Assembly: GCF_964340395.1 (NCBI RefSeq)
Contig: NC_135562.1
Coordinates: forward strand, 10,507,634-10,571,633
DNA from: Glandiceps talaboti
Taxonomy: Eukaryota > Hemichordata > Enteropneusta > Spengelidae
Reading direction: 5' to 3'
Length of the DNA stretch: 64,000 bases
Part shown: positions 46,816 to 60,500 of the stretch, piece by piece
How the letters are laid out: every line of letters begins with the position of its first letter
Numbering within the stretch: position 1 is the first letter of the stretch
The notes under the pieces: model-generated
Told to the model about the DNA's origin: nothing
What the model saw: the letters and a program-made list of their open reading frames with translations, nothing else
Database searches by the model: none
Position numbers and translations under genes: made by a program

Positions 46816-46961
46816 AATATTTGTCTTTGTTCAGTCAAGGAAAATATGAGTGACCTAAGGGGCCTTGTAACTATGAGTTGATAGATGAACAGTGGCAAAC
46901 CCTTACTGGCCTTAGGTCTAAGTATTTTCTGTCTGAATCAGTGAATGAAGAAAAATATTAG
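46816..46961. mobile_element. Hairpin element, CCTAAGGGGCC family, copy 1
   Basis: Imperfect palindrome: AATATTTGTCTTTGTTCAGT then GGAAAATATGAGTGACCTAA on one side, TTAGGTCTAAGTATTTTCTG then TCAGTGAATGAAGAAAAATA on the other. Copies at 49095-49223 and 63055-63184. No coding frame. Confidence 0.85.
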
Positions 46962-47518
46962 AAAATAATATAGTTATATACCCTTTAGCATTATTTATGA
47001 AAAATCAGGAAAAACAATGGTGATTTGACTATTATTTCTATCATTGTGATGACGTAGGATGACTAGGGTATTAAATCCATATTTTCTGTTCAGAGACAAT
47101 AACTTGGTTTGTGCATGGTATAGCTTAATTGTGTTGTTCTGTCCAAACCAGTCTTCAGACTGACATGGTGACAATGAATGACGTGGCTAACAGGCTACCA
47201 GCATCCTTTCACTGGATTGTAAACTATATTCTGGAATTTCCATTTCACCTACATTCACCACTGAAAAATAATAATTGCATTGAGACCAGATATGTTCCTA
47301 TGTTTACCAACGAAAATAATGGTTGAGACCAGATATATTTTACAAAACACACGTTTTCAGACAGATTTTGTGATTGTGTTTTATTCAAACCATAAGCCCA
47401 TTCTTTCAGACAGGACTTTGTGAATGTACCTTTCACTCAAAGTAACCCCTAACCTAGCCTTTCAGACTGTTTTTTTGTGTGAACACAATCTTATACAACA
47501 TGGTAAATGATGATGTTG

Positions 47519-47730
47519 TCATGATGGTTGAATGGTTAGAGTGGCTTGCTTAGAATCTGTAAGTTACTGGTTCATGCCTAGCTGACACCATTTGTTTCTG
47601 AATACCTAAAGTCCTTGGGTAACGTTTAAACTGTGCAACCAAACCTTTGAGTCAGTCAACCAAACTGTATAAATGGGGACCTGGTAGGTTGGGGTTGCTA
47701 TGTGAAGGATTCAATTCAATGCATTTACGT
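47519..47730 (+). mobile_element. tRNA-derived SINE-like element
   Basis: The head (47525-47590) resembles a tRNA: TGGTTAGAGTGGCTTGC as A box, GGTTCATGCCT (47569-47579) as B box, and a trailing GACACCA. The body has GTGCAACCAAACC and ACTGTATAAATGGGGACCTG then GTAG, a phrase like that of tRNA-SINE bodies I recall from marine invertebrates. No poly-A or clear target duplication was seen. It is not a functional tRNA. Confidence 0.6.
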
Positions 47731-49094
47731 GTTAGGAGGAGTGGGGCAATGGATTGTATGATCCCAGTGACTAGTGGAGTTGGACAAGGGCCGTAGTTCA
47801 TCATTCTTGCAAACCAGAGCTGTTATTTCTTCTGCTACACTTCGAAATAAAGACCCTCTGGACGGTGTCGTAAAAGAGCCCGTGGTTTGTGACGATGTAG
47901 TTCATACACAAGTTCTCTTCTTCCACTTTAGATTGAGAAACAGACATGTTTATTCAAACAAATCACTTGTCCTTCTTCAGTGTCTAACTGGATCTGACAG
48001 AATAATTCAAATTTGATGGAGGTGTTGAATAAACAGAGGTGTGAACATTTAGATTATTGTTAGATCCAGTTACTAACTGTTATCATTGTGTCCGTGTTCT
48101 ATGTATGATCACCCGACCATTGTCATTACATGTCAATTTCCTCTAAACACCTCTACACCTTGTTTTGTGTTCTATGCATTTCATAACCGATATATGCTCG
48201 CCATCACTACAGTAACACATACTTTCCAAAGTGTTGCTAACCTTTTTGACCATTTCTTTTGCATATATTGTATTTTGCCGAAAAACAATAAAGCCGATCG
48301 GCAGCCTGCTAATGCCGGCTATTTTCCACGAGTGGTGGTCGGGGGCCGTCCACCACCAACCACCGAGTGGAGGGTCCCTGAGTTAGACACTGCAGTAGGA
48401 CAAGTAATTTGTTGGAAACTTATCTGTTTCTCAATCAAAAGTGGAAGAAGAAAACTTGTGTATAAATCTTAGTGCTTCCATGATGAACATTAATTATGTT
48501 ATAACTTATATAAGGGCCATAGTCACCACTGGTCTATCACAGTGCCATGAATAATAATTGGAATTTAAATCACGTTGAGCAGTGTGTGGAAACGTGATAT
48601 ATTTATACGATTATGAAATATTTACACTATCATTTATCACTTCCATTACTTTTGATTGTTAAAATTATCCTTAACATCTGATGACGATTTATCGTCACCG
48701 AGTAAAGACTATCGCGCTGTGCACCTAACATCATATTATGAGATAAGCTTTGTTGGTCATATTACTAAAACTGAAAACACTTTTAACTTAATTAAACACA
48801 CCATCAAACCAAGTATTAACAAAGTCAATACATTTGTTTGCAATTTAGTATATTTTGTGTTTGCTGAGTGTCTGTGACTATAACAATCAATTAAAACAAG
48901 TAACTTAAATTTCTACTGTGGCTAGACTTCAAATCATAACATCTCCCACGTTGGAAAAGTGCCAAATTACAATATGTTCATGAATTGGAGTTGACTATGT
49001 TATCGTGTGTTCTGGATAATAAGATTAGTAATTCAATCCCCTTTCACATCAGAATTACTTGTTATTTGCTACCAATTTACCTTGAGATATTACT
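47731..49094. other. Unassigned region
   Basis: A 128-codon frame (48086-48472, +) and an 80-codon frame (47774-48016, +) have no recognisable domains. Near 48295-48370 a GC-rich stretch has CCGATCGG and a possible hairpin (CCACGAGTGGTGGTC against CCACCAACCACCGAGTGG). Confidence 0.35.
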
Positions 49095-49223
49095 CCCCAG
49101 CATTTTTCTTAGGAAAATATGAGTGACCTAAGGGGCCTTTGTCACTTCAAGTCGAAAGATTAGTTGTGACAAAACCCCTTGGGTCATGAGTATTTTCTGC
49201 CTGAATGAAGAAAAATATTGGGG
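49095..49223. mobile_element. Hairpin element, CCTAAGGGGCC family, copy 2
   Basis: Ends CCCCAGCATTTTTCTT and AAGAAAAATATTGGGG are inverted. Inner arms GGAAAATATGAGTGACCTAA and CCTTGGGTCATGAGTATTTT pair around about 35 bp. Confidence 0.9.
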
Positions 49224-49309
49224 AATTAAATACATCCACAAGTATAATATATGAAAAAGAATGGGGAAAAGAATGTTGATTTTGAATGCATTTACTCATA
49301 TTTTGAGCA

Positions 49310-49690
49310 CTTTCTGTAAAACCAATGATAAAGACAGCAGTCTAGAAATTACAAGATGGCTCAGTACCACAGTTCTAGTTAGGGAAAACACACAAACTAA
49401 ATGAGGGCTTGGTGCCAAATGATGTAATTTTGTTTTCAGAGAGAACACGTGAATTATAAGAAGGCTCAGGTGCCTATGTTACTTTTTTCAGAGAGAGCAT
49501 ACAAATTACACAGCAGCTAATATTAAAGCCAAGTTCCTGAGTTACCTTGTTCGAGGAATACACAGAAATTACAAGAGTTCAATACCCTGTATATAGTGTT
49601 AAAAGGAGGTTCAGAGAGAACACAGAAATTAATTAGTGGCTTAGTGCTCCTGTGGACCCTGTTACCTTGTTCAGGGGCATTTTATGATGA
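49310..49690. repeat. Weak degenerate repeat, about 75 bp
   Basis: CAGAGAGAACACAGAAATTA-like blocks followed by GGCTCAGTGC-like and TTACCTTGTTC-like blocks occur about five times with heavy divergence. Confidence 0.5.
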
Positions 49691-51231
49691 CCACATAGTG
49701 TAGTTGTCAAGCAATAGAAAGTCGGAACACTCAAAGGCCTGAGAACAGTAACCACATACCTTCAGATATGAAAAAATGATTTAGCACTTTGATTTCTGAG
49801 TCTAAGACAACATGTATCATGGTGATGCTGTTATTCTTTTCAACCACTTTAATTCATAACACAAATATATATCTGTAATTTTTCTTCACATATAAATATG
49901 TACTGTCTCAAAATTCAAGACAAATCCAAAAGTACACAGACAAACCCCAAAATTTTAATCATGGATGTCAGACACGGAATTACTTGCTTCTGTAAAAGGT
50001 TAAAGAGGTTAAGCTGTTGTAAAGCAGTAAAAAAAAAAGGAAAATTTGTTGACTGGCTGTGACATGTCAAATATGCTTACTGAGGAAACAGATTACAATA
50101 TGGCTTCAGGCATGCTTAGATTACCATGTCCACAGTCTATCTAACACGTAGGTGACCCGGAATAAATGCAGCAGACGGTGGACTCAGTTTATTTTGGACG
50201 CTGCGGCTATTTTATTATGAGTAACAAATGGTGGTCATACCATACCATACCAGTAATGTATTTGTTTTAAAAAAAGAGCAAGAGAAAAGAGTGGAAATCA
50301 TATATGATAAATATGGGTATGTATTACATGTAATACATTATGCATATGTTAACACTGCTACTTGCATTAAATATGGATGGCAATACATGTGCTGGTGACA
50401 ATAAATGAATTTGAACTCTATGTTCAATACGTAGTTCATTGTGTGTGAAAGCACATCATTGATTGACTGATTTGAGTCACTGAGGTATGTGAGAAAGCTT
50501 GAAGCTAGCAATAATGCATGTATGATGTACAACTACAGTTCACGTCCTTCTGTCAGTGATTTGTTTTGCTAGCAGTATCATCACCACTTTCATATCTGGG
50601 AAAAATTATGTCATAATATGTACAGCTATCGTTACAATGTATTGGGCGTAAACGGAAAAAAAATAATTCTTGTCGAAATATAAAATGTATCGAATACATA
50701 TTCATCAATACAAAAAAATGACGTAACCATTTTTAGAATACTTGTATTCTTGTAACTTTACTACATACGGTCGTGGTGTCTCGTAGGTCAAAATGTTAAT
50801 CTAAAAGAAAACAAGCCCCTCTCTCGATTTCATCCCTTTTTCGTGGGCAATACACTAATCCTTGTTCGTGACATACATTACAAAGTAATACCATATTTGT
50901 GCAGCTTTTGAAGTCCAGAAAATGGTAGAAAGCATTTTTTTTTCTGATACACACGTATATTGAAATTGAATGAACAGTGAACATTAGAAACGTTTCGATT
51001 TGTACACACCTGTCTCTGAAAACTGTGCACGCACTCGGACTGTAAATTAACATCTGAAATGCTGATAGCAACGATCACCATTAATAGTTAAAGGTGTAAG
51101 GTAATCACGTGATAATGAAAGTACTAAAACGTGGTTAGCTTTCATACAAACGTGCCCTATCATAGATCTCGCACAATACGATTTTGATACTGTCTCCTGT
51201 GTGTTGCTCTAGTAACGTAAACGTTACGTAC
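49691..51231. other. Non-coding, nothing recognised
   Basis: No supported exon. If the candidate first exon near 51.2 kb is right, this is intron of the RNF144-like gene. Confidence 0.3.
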
Positions 51232-51450
51232 CTTCGTAACGACGGCAATGGACGGCTTTTGGAGTTAAGCAGAAAGATTGTAGTATAAAACGATACTACA
51301 TCTTACTGTAGAAACACACCACCATTCGGAAGTGTCTCTATAAATGTCTTGGGACAAAATTCTCTAAAAATACATCCGTACAGCAACCCAGTCATCTTCA
51401 TGGAGAGTGACTTCCGTTCTGTAAGCTCACGTAGTAGCGATGTTAATCTC
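51232..51450 (-). promoter_or_regulatory. Candidate promoter and non-coding first exon of the RNF144-like gene
   Basis: On the minus strand a good donor, GAAG|GTACGT, ends at 51232. Upstream are two ETS-type sites (CGGAAGT near 51411 and its complement ACTTCC near 51333) and CpGs more frequent than in the surroundings. It would splice to the acceptor before the ATG at 42270 over a 9 kb intron. This is consensus-based inference, and the exon could belong to another transcript. Confidence 0.3.
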
Positions 51451-52619
51451 GAGGTATACGAGACTTCAGCGCGAGTTCAATATTGAATGTATACTAGTAT
51501 TGATTGATATACTGTGTGATACGTGCACTAAAATGTCAAAATGATAGGGCAAAATTAATAATAAAAGCAACGTTTTTTATTCAAACGGTTTCAAATTTAA
51601 TTTGGATAATTGACATAGTAAAGAATGAATATTGATAAATTACGCTCATGTCAAAATGTGCCTCCACCACCATGGCAGGGTGGAGCAGCAATCAGGGGTG
51701 AATGTGCGCTTTCGTCCATAGTTTATAAATATTCATTACTTTATTTTAACACCTTTTTATCTCGGATTATTCTCACCAGAGGCATCTAGTACCACTTGAC
51801 ATATTTCATATATATAAAGGTATAGTTCTGAGAGCCAGAAAAATGAAAAGCCGAGAGAAGTACAAAACTAAGAAACTGACAGGCATGCAAAGAAGAAAAA
51901 ATATATGTATGCACATGTTGGTGATACTTCCAAACTTGTACAACTGAAATGATAATCTATTAGTCATCAGGATACTATAAATCATTCCATAAAAGCCCCA
52001 AATTTCAGTGATAAACAATAATTTTTTGTCCAGATGTGTTTGTGGTGCAACCACTGTACCATCAATAACATGATTTTCCTATTCCAGCCATAGAGGGCAT
52101 CATTAAAAAAAAAATTGATTGCAGATCAAGTTCCATAAACATAAGGGCTGAACCATTTTGATAACTGGTGACAATGGAGAATTTGGACCCAAGTTTCTGC
52201 ACTTGCATGATAACAAATTTTTTACCTCATATACCCTGCAAGCATAATTGTTTCTTGCCTTGAGTTGGGCAGCAAATATTTCTTGTCACTTTTTGGCTGC
52301 AACAATTTTAGTTTTCGAAAATCTGCCTGCCCCCCCCCCCTATCAAATGGTGTACCCTGATTGACTATCTATTTACTGTAGTACTTACGGAGATTTGTGT
52401 ATACAAATGTAATATTTCATATTTTATACACAGGACATGAAGTATATAGTCAGTCAGAGTAGTTCAGAAATTTGTGCATTTTAGTCTTTCAGATAATCCA
52501 GAAATTCACAATTTGGTTCTGAATGGTAATGTTGACAAACAGTTATACGTCACTTTGTAAATAGTCTGGATGCCAACGTGGTCTCTAAGTGGAGGTGTAA
52601 ATCGTAACGATACCATATA
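51451..52619. other. Non-coding, nothing recognised
   Basis: AT-rich intergenic sequence with a poly-C run near 52330. No exon supported. Confidence 0.35.
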
Positions 52620-52830
52620 GGAACTACTTGAATAACTTCCGTCCTGAAAAAAAATGCTCTATTCATGAACAAGTGTCGTCATCGCCACCATGACTGTAGA
52701 TGACATCGACAGTCAAAACACTTGCTTTTTTCTTGCCAGAGAGGGCGCTGCTCCACAAAATATTACAGGTGGACACAAATGGAAATCTTTTCTTAATTTT
52801 GATGTTGGAATTGAAACTAGACAACTTTGT
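52620..52830. mobile_element. MITE fragment, AGGGTGACC family, copy 2
   Basis: Shares TTGAATAACTTCCGTC, TGAACAAGTGTCGTCATCGC, ATGACTGTAGATGACAT and GAGAGGGCGCTGCTCCACAA with the full copy at 53068-53516 but lacks both ends. It is about 97% like that copy over the best 100 bp by eye, closer than copy 1. Confidence 0.85.
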
Positions 52831-53067
52831 AAACTACTGTTCTATTGAATATGGAAGTACTGTAAATTCATGTACCCACAAATAGGGTGTTTAATTTTTG
52901 TTGTTGCTGCATCAGTAGAAAATCTGGTAGTTTGTGAGAATGGCAGTTTTGAATCTTGCAAGTGACTACATAATCAGGGAATTCATTGAAATTTCCAATT
53001 TTTATACCACATACCTCAAACACATCAAAACACTCATTACATCTTCTACTTTCACTCAACATTTTTG

Positions 53068-53516
53068 ACAAGGGCGACCCTATTTTTTATGTTTCTCATT
53101 ACTTTTTCATGGACTTTTTCATAGCAACTATAGGTCTGTCAGTTGTTTAAAAAAAAAAAATAAAAAAAATAAAAAAATAAAAAATCATCTTCATGTTTCT
53201 CTGTATCACCTATTCCTCCTCTCTATCTTCTTTTTATTGGATTCCTGGTAACAAGCCCTTTTCCAGCTTCTCTACCAAATTGACATGTTTTCAGCCCCCC
53301 TACTTGAATAACTTCCGTCATGAAAAAAATGCTCTGTTCATGAACAAGTGTCGTCATCGCCACCATGACTGTAGATGACATTGACAGTCTACACACTGGC
53401 TTTTTCTTGCCAAAGAGGGCGCTGCTCCACAAAATATTTTTTAATTTTGATGTTGGAATTGAAAATTTGGGTTGGTCGGGTAATGAGAAACAGAAAAAAA
53501 AATATGGTCACCCTAA
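53068..53516. mobile_element. MITE, AGGGTGACC family, complete copy 3
   Basis: About 449 bp. The left end AGGGCGACCCTATTTTTTAT then GTTTCTCATTAC is the inverse of the right end GTAATGAGAAACAG..., A-run, ATATGGTCACCCT. The inside carries GCCACCATGACTGTAGATGA and AGAGGGCGCTG. There is no coding frame, so it is non-autonomous. Confidence 0.9.
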
Positions 53517-53539
53517 AGAAAGATAACCATTAAAATAAC

Positions 53540-56500
53540 ACAATTTATTGTCTGGCTCAAATCTGTGTTTATTCTTTATTTGGTAATATTTTACACTTTA
53601 GATTTACATACAACAACAAATCCCAGAATCCTCTAGTAAAAATGCTACTGATTACTGTACAGGTCAAAGGTCAATGGTTTCTTACCAGAGACCACATAAA
53701 AATAACACTATTTACAATTGGATGTTGACTGTGTCTAAAATAATAAACAAACAAATATAGCTCTCTGGAGAACTTAATTAACAAACAAATACAATGTAGA
53801 TTTTCCAACATTTCCGTACAATATTGTCGTTTGTGGTGAGAATGGGTTTAAAAAAATGCAGATCGTTGTAAAAAAGTACTTTCAAACGAGAATTGTTGAG
53901 ACTACAAAACTTGCAGACAAGAAAGCATCTATTTTACTGTTTATGTTTTTGGGATATTAAAATTTGACAATGTGGTGTGGTGTGTTGTGTAGATTTACTA
54001 CAGATACATTGTGATCTTCAGTTTCATCAGCCTTCTCTGGAGAGATGCAGGCTGATGCATGAGGGCGCCATAACATGGCTTATCTGACTATGCATTGTTG
54101 TGTCGTTAGTTTGAAATGAAAGGCTAGACTCAAATAAAATCATGTTTTGCTGGTTCCAAGATGGAGGAAACTGTCACTATGATACACAAGTATATTCTTT
54201 ATAAGCTAGGGTGTCCTGTTCAGACTCCACATAAATAATACGCGTCTCCTTGTCAGTGTTTTGTTTCTGTATAAAATTAAATGCTGTCAGTAACAATTTG
54301 AAATTCTTTTTTTCCATTGGAGTTTTTCAATGTTTCTTTTTTACATTTCTTGACAAAAAAACCATTGTGATGAAAATGTAACGATGGAAACCCAACACAA
54401 AATCCTGGAACCAGCAAAACAAAGTACAGTATTCTATTGTCGCTATCAAAAGTACAACAGTACCCCCTAGGATAGTTATTAAATCATCCTTCCTGTTTAT
54501 AAGATGGCAGACTGTAACATGCAAATATTCTGACCCCCTAACATGATATTCTTTGATTTGACCCACTAACATGATGATAAGTGAAGTAACACCTCCTATC
54601 CCCCTCCCCCCAAGTTGTACTTGAGATAGTGAGACTAACATGTGTCAGTTTATCATCTCACTCAAAAATCCACCCCTTGTAGGAATAAATGGAATGTTTC
54701 GATACTGTTTGTGAATCTGTAATATTCTACTGGTAGTGAAATAGTGCGATAACAATTATTTTGTGATCTTTATAATACAATTATTACTGTGTTATATATA
54801 GTGAGGCAGTATCGGATTAATAACATATAAATTATGATGTACTAATTAATGAATTAATGAGCTGTACAAAATGTCCTAGATTATGTACAAACTTGAACAT
54901 AAAATACAATCTCTCATTTTTTTCAACTTGGACATTTTACTATTAAGTCATATAAATTTAAAATGATTTCTGGGTTACCATAGTGACCTGTTGTTTCTGA
55001 ATATAAAACTCTTGAATTTAACGTATTCATCCAGGTATACCCCCTCTCCCCCCCTCCCTTGCCTCTAGTATGACCCTCTCCTCAAGTAACACCCCTTAAC
55101 ACTCACCCCTCCCATAGTATACATCTCACCAAAATAATCACCTCTCATGTTTAAGCCCCTGACCCCCAAAATACTCACCCCTCTAAAAACATAATCCCTC
55201 ACAAATAATCCCCTCTCCTTATAGGTTAACTCCCTCCCCCTTTTACACTGATACTCATACTTCTAAAAGTACAAGTCCTTCACAAGTGGCCCCCTCTTCT
55301 GAAAGTTAACCCCTCCCCTTCACCAATACCCATCCTTCCAGAAGTATATGTCCCTCACAAATAATCACCTCTCCTTATTGTAATCTCCCCTCCCCTTAAT
55401 AAAATCTCACCCCTCTTCAATATAATTCCTCAAAATGTATCCTTGTTGCCGCAAAACAATGTCAATTTTTAATATGTACTTTAGTTTATTACAGGATTCC
55501 TGGATTTCAGTATGGTGTGCATTATAAGGGTTATTCTAGTTATACAATACATGTATGTTCAAACCCTTGGCAGAATAGAATGTCTACCTTATCTGTGATT
55601 TGGTACGGTGAAAGTCTGTTGATCTGATGAGAGTGCTTCAAGTGTATATATCTACTAAACGCTGGGTTCCATCACATACATACCTATCAAAACATACATG
55701 TCTGTTCAAAGCACTGTCCAAACACAATGACTGCAGTGAATGTCCCTGAATGTGTTTCAATCAATCTGATGGTATGACCAACGGCTATATTACTGACGAG
55801 TAACAAATTTTACAAATTGTCAAACAGTACCTTTGCTTGTCTTACTATCAGGTGTTTTTGTTTGGAACTGGCAAAACAAAAGTTTCTTACTGGTAAATGA
55901 CTTTAATAGGAAAGGTTACCTTGAGAAGTCACTATGTTTAATAAAACTTGGTTGTGAAATGAAATGAATTGGTTTCATTCACTTTCATTTATCAGAATTT
56001 AAATGGAAGTACTGTCCGGCGCTGCTATGCAAATTTCGTTAAACGTGTTATCAACTGTTTCTATTGCTATTGTATAACAATACAAGCAGTCAACAATATG
56101 TTTGACAGAAGTTCCTTACCCAGGCTCGTAAATCACTTCTCTCAAAGTTCTGATTAATGCCAGCGCTATACTGTACTGATAGTGCAAGTGAATGAAGTCA
56201 ACACATTTTATCCCATTTAACATCCAAGTGTTTAATAAACACAGTGAAAGTCACAAGGTATCCTTTTCCTTTAAGTCAAGCTAGTAAGACAGTAAGATAT
56301 ATATCGTGTCGTCCTGCCCTCGGCCGCCTGTTCTCTGTTGGCTGTTGTGTGAGGGCGCCCTAACACAGCATATCTTACAGACTACCATCCCAGCAGAATT
56401 AACTATGTATGATAGTAATAAACAGTGTATTGGAACAGAATCTATCTTACTGCCAAAGAATTATTACAAACAACATGTCCTGACTTTATGTTGTCCTGAC

Positions 56501-57513
56501 TGTACAATATGTTTTACCATGTTGACAAATACTGTATAATCACAACAGGTCACTTCAACAGAACAAAATTCCAACTTAATGAGGCACATACTGAAATTAT
56601 TTCACCATGCAACTAATAAACCCCGACACAGAAACAAGCAAAAAATACTTCCTATATCACAGATCATTTGGTTTCTGTACAACCCTTGAATACTTGACAA
56701 GACTCAAAAAGTTTGTAATGTCCACTGATATTTCTTCACTAAACTACAATTCCTGTGTGCATACTATTCACAAAGACTTTCCCTTCATACTTGCAAAAAA
56801 AAAGAAATCCCAGCAAACCCGGAAAATTGATATCCTGTGAAAATATATTACTTCATATTATTATTTTACAGCAAAATTATCGTATCATATCTTTTTTTAT
56901 TCTGTGGTTACCAGAGTCTATAATTGTGCCCAGAACTGAGTAAATGGAATGACATAATAATATACATTACACCTGGCAAAGTTCAATTTTGGCCGAACCT
57001 CGAATATCTACAAAAACGAGCATCACTGACATCAGTTTAGGCAGTGCCAGGAAAACTCAGGGGTCAAAGGTTACACACTTTAGCAAAATAAGGGTTAAAG
57101 GTCACACAAAAAGGATATTCCAAAAATAGAGTTTAAAGGTCACACACTATTGTGTGCATTCATATGGTGCTTACACTGCATTGTTGAATATCAACTGTAA
57201 AAATCCATGCCATCATGCAAGCTTTGTAAAACTTGCTGGTAGGTGAATGGTTGATGAAAAATTCACCAAACGGTAGTACATGTCTGTAAACTCTATATTA
57301 CCGATTCATTTAAGGATAAGTTACACACTGTGTGGTTTTTTTGTTTTCTTTTTTTGGTAAAGTGCTGAATGGTTTGGTTGGATAATCCTGATGTCAAACT
57401 CCCTGACACACACAACTGAAGAAACATAATTACAACAGGTATCTTGGGTTTTTTTTTTACTGTGACAATCACGATGTGTCGTCTGAGATGTAAATGATGT
57501 GTTGATGGAACAG
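53540..57513 (-). other. Possible long 3' UTR of the MAK/CILK1-like gene, otherwise non-coding
   Basis: Minus-strand AATAAA signals occur near 53568-53582 (AATAAAGAATAAACA), next to an AATAAATTG near 53541. No other exon or gene was found between them and the kinase stop codon, so a 3' UTR of up to 4 kb is possible but unproven. At 55030-55440 there is a pyrimidine-rich tract of CACCCCTC/ATAATCCCCTC words. Confidence 0.3.
55030..55440. repeat. C-rich degenerate simple tract
   Basis: About 400 bp dominated by CCCCTCNC and ACTCACCCCTC words with AATAATC spacers, all pyrimidine-biased on the + strand. Confidence 0.7.
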
Positions 57514-60500
57514 CTACCGATGGCCTCCATATCTGTCAATCACAAGATAAAAGAGATCACAGTTAAAATCGAGTAGTTAGAATACCAGATAGTTTCATCA
57601 GATTTTTATGCAAAATTTAACCCCCCTCCCTTGACCTTGCCTTTAATTACTAAACTTGTGATGTTGCCATGGTAATTACCTGTCAAATGATATCTACATG
57701 TTAGAAGTCTGTTGATTGATGGTTGTCATGGTTACTTACTTGGCTGCCCAGTCTGTCCTCCCGTGTATAGGTTGTGCTCTCAATCCTGGTGAACCCTTCA
57801 ACCCCCCTGCTACGCGTGTATTCTTCCATCCACTGTAGTCTGTAAACAACAAACACACAAACAAACAAAGTCATCCAAAATATCTTGTGTGCAGTCCTCG
57901 GCAATGTACACATCATACTGGGTTTCACTGATTGCCTTGGCTAGCTTTTTATGACGTAGGATACTATCACTTTATCAAACAATTTGGTGAATGTGGTATA
58001 CTCAGTGAGAATATTTAAATATTTTCAGATTTATTTCTTAGTTAAACCTCGAAGTTCATTTGTGTGTCATCCCTGGCACATACTGGCCAACAGAACCTGA
58101 TACAGAAAATTCAACATACTAGCACATATATTAAACCTTGCAACCGACAGCTTTCTTTTCTTTCCTACACTGGATCCGAATGCTGTTCTATTTACCTGAT
58201 ATACCCGCTAGTTTTGATGTACTCTCTTTTCTTCCTTGGAATGTTGGTACATATGCAGCATTGGGAGAGCCGAAGTCATCGTTAGCTGCTGGAACTGCTC
58301 TTCTTCCATACGTATAACCACCGCCACCGATACCACCGCCGATACCAGCACCAATACCACCTGTAGTAAGAAAGTCAACATCAAAAAATTACAATCATCA
58401 TATTGGTGAATGACATATTTACATTGTAAGCCTTTTCAGGAACTTGCGAGAGAGCATTGCAGCATCTCAATTTTTGACAGGTCCCAAAATCCCAACATGC
58501 ATTGCTATTGGGTTAACTCCATTGACAATCCTATTCCAAAACTCCCTGTACATTGATTTCTAATAGTGGTCAAGATATCAATAGATAACAATTAGAATGA
58601 CCACTAGATGGCGCTGTTTATGAAAGGAGTGTCACTAATCACCAACCACCACTAGATGGCGCTGTTCATGAGCGGAGCAATAAGTTTATATGTCTCGCCA
58701 CTAGATGGCGCTGTTGGTTTGAAAGAAAATGTACCATTTCATTTAATTCCTTCTACAGGATTCCGTATATGTTATACTATATTAAGATATTTCGAAATAA
58801 ATATATAACACATCTAGGTAAATAACCAAACAATAATATTACACGGTATTGGCATGCATTACCAAAACAACAACTTTCATAACATGACATTGTAACTACA
58901 CTACGATTACAAACACCAGCACACTATAAACTGTTTGCATTACAATGCGTACAACCACAACACTACAGTGAGTGCATAACAATGGATACTACCAGAATGA
59001 TACAATGTTTGCATGACAATAGATATTACCAGAACGCTAGAGTGCTTGCATGACACTACATAGTAATGGCGTAACAATTTGACAACATTAAACTACATAG
59101 CAATGCTACAATACAGGAAAGAAGAAAAGGAGAGACAACATAATGGCAAAAATAACTTGCACCCTATAAAACCTGTTGCCAATCCAGTCACTATATTTGA
59201 ATACTACGACGGGGTTCTGCCTTCTACCGATACCAAGCAAAAATAATGCATTAAATTGAGACATACTTCTGAACTAAAATATGGCACAGTCTGAAGTGAT
59301 CTGATCTTGGACGATATAAACTGGCGCAGTGTAAATATGTTCCATTCTAAATAACATTGTAGTAACTATGAAGCAAATATCGCATCAATGCAGTGTTTTT
59401 ATTTTAACAATTATGTGTCACTTTTATTAGCACTGTGTTATGCTGACAACAGGAAAGGTTTTTCATATATCTGCTTGAAAATCTGACATGATGTAACCAC
59501 TGTAACACAAGTCAAATATAGCACCAGTCAAAATAAGTTTGATATAGGTATGTTTACAATGAACTCTTTCTGTATCTGTCTTAAATTTCATTCTGTGATC
59601 TCAAAATTATCTAATGGTAATAATATCCAATTATTGATAGGTTTTCCCTGCAAACTTGACTCCAAACATTACAGCAGAAATAACATTTTAACCCCCTAGG
59701 TAACTGGATATTTTATAATATGGCTTGGAATGACACCTCAGTAAGCTACAAATTTGACGTGGTTGCAAGTTTCATTACATACTTGACCTCTCTAGGTTAC
59801 TGAAAATTTGAACTCCCCAGCGGAGTAAATATCTGACATCTGTATTTCAATATTTGAGCTCCCTAGGCCACTGAAACTGTTAATGTTATCTTTCAATACT
59901 TGAAGTCAAATCATTACTGAAATTTGACTTTTCCAGTTGCATTATTTTGACCTCATCAAAATGTTTGTGGAGTGAAAGAAGGAAAGAGAAGGATAGATGA
60001 CATTAAACAAACACTTGCCAAACAAATCATTCTTTCTGTAATATGACATACCACCCAGTGAGGGTCGTGACCCTGCATAGAAACCTAGTGGACGTCCATG
60101 TGATGAATCTTGGTCCTTTTTGTAGTCTTTCTTGCTGGAATTCATTCCTACGGTAAAATCATTTGACAAAAAAGAATCTTACAATAACTGCTTCAAGACT
60201 TGAAATTGTCATTTTAGGGAGAATGAAAATTGTAGTCATTTTATTTGTTTGACATTTCACGCATTGAACTTCATACACGCTAAAGGCAGCCATCCCGGAA
60301 GTGACATCACAATTACATGGAAAGCAACTATTAACAGGAAGTGACATTACACTTACATGCAAAACAGCCATTTAAAGGAAGTGACATCACAGACTTACCT
60401 GGTAAGTACCTAGATTGTCTAAGATAGTGTTGTTTTGCCGATGTAATCGATGATCTTCCTGAGTCTATCCTATTATTAAGTGCTGGTTTCTTAATCAGTG

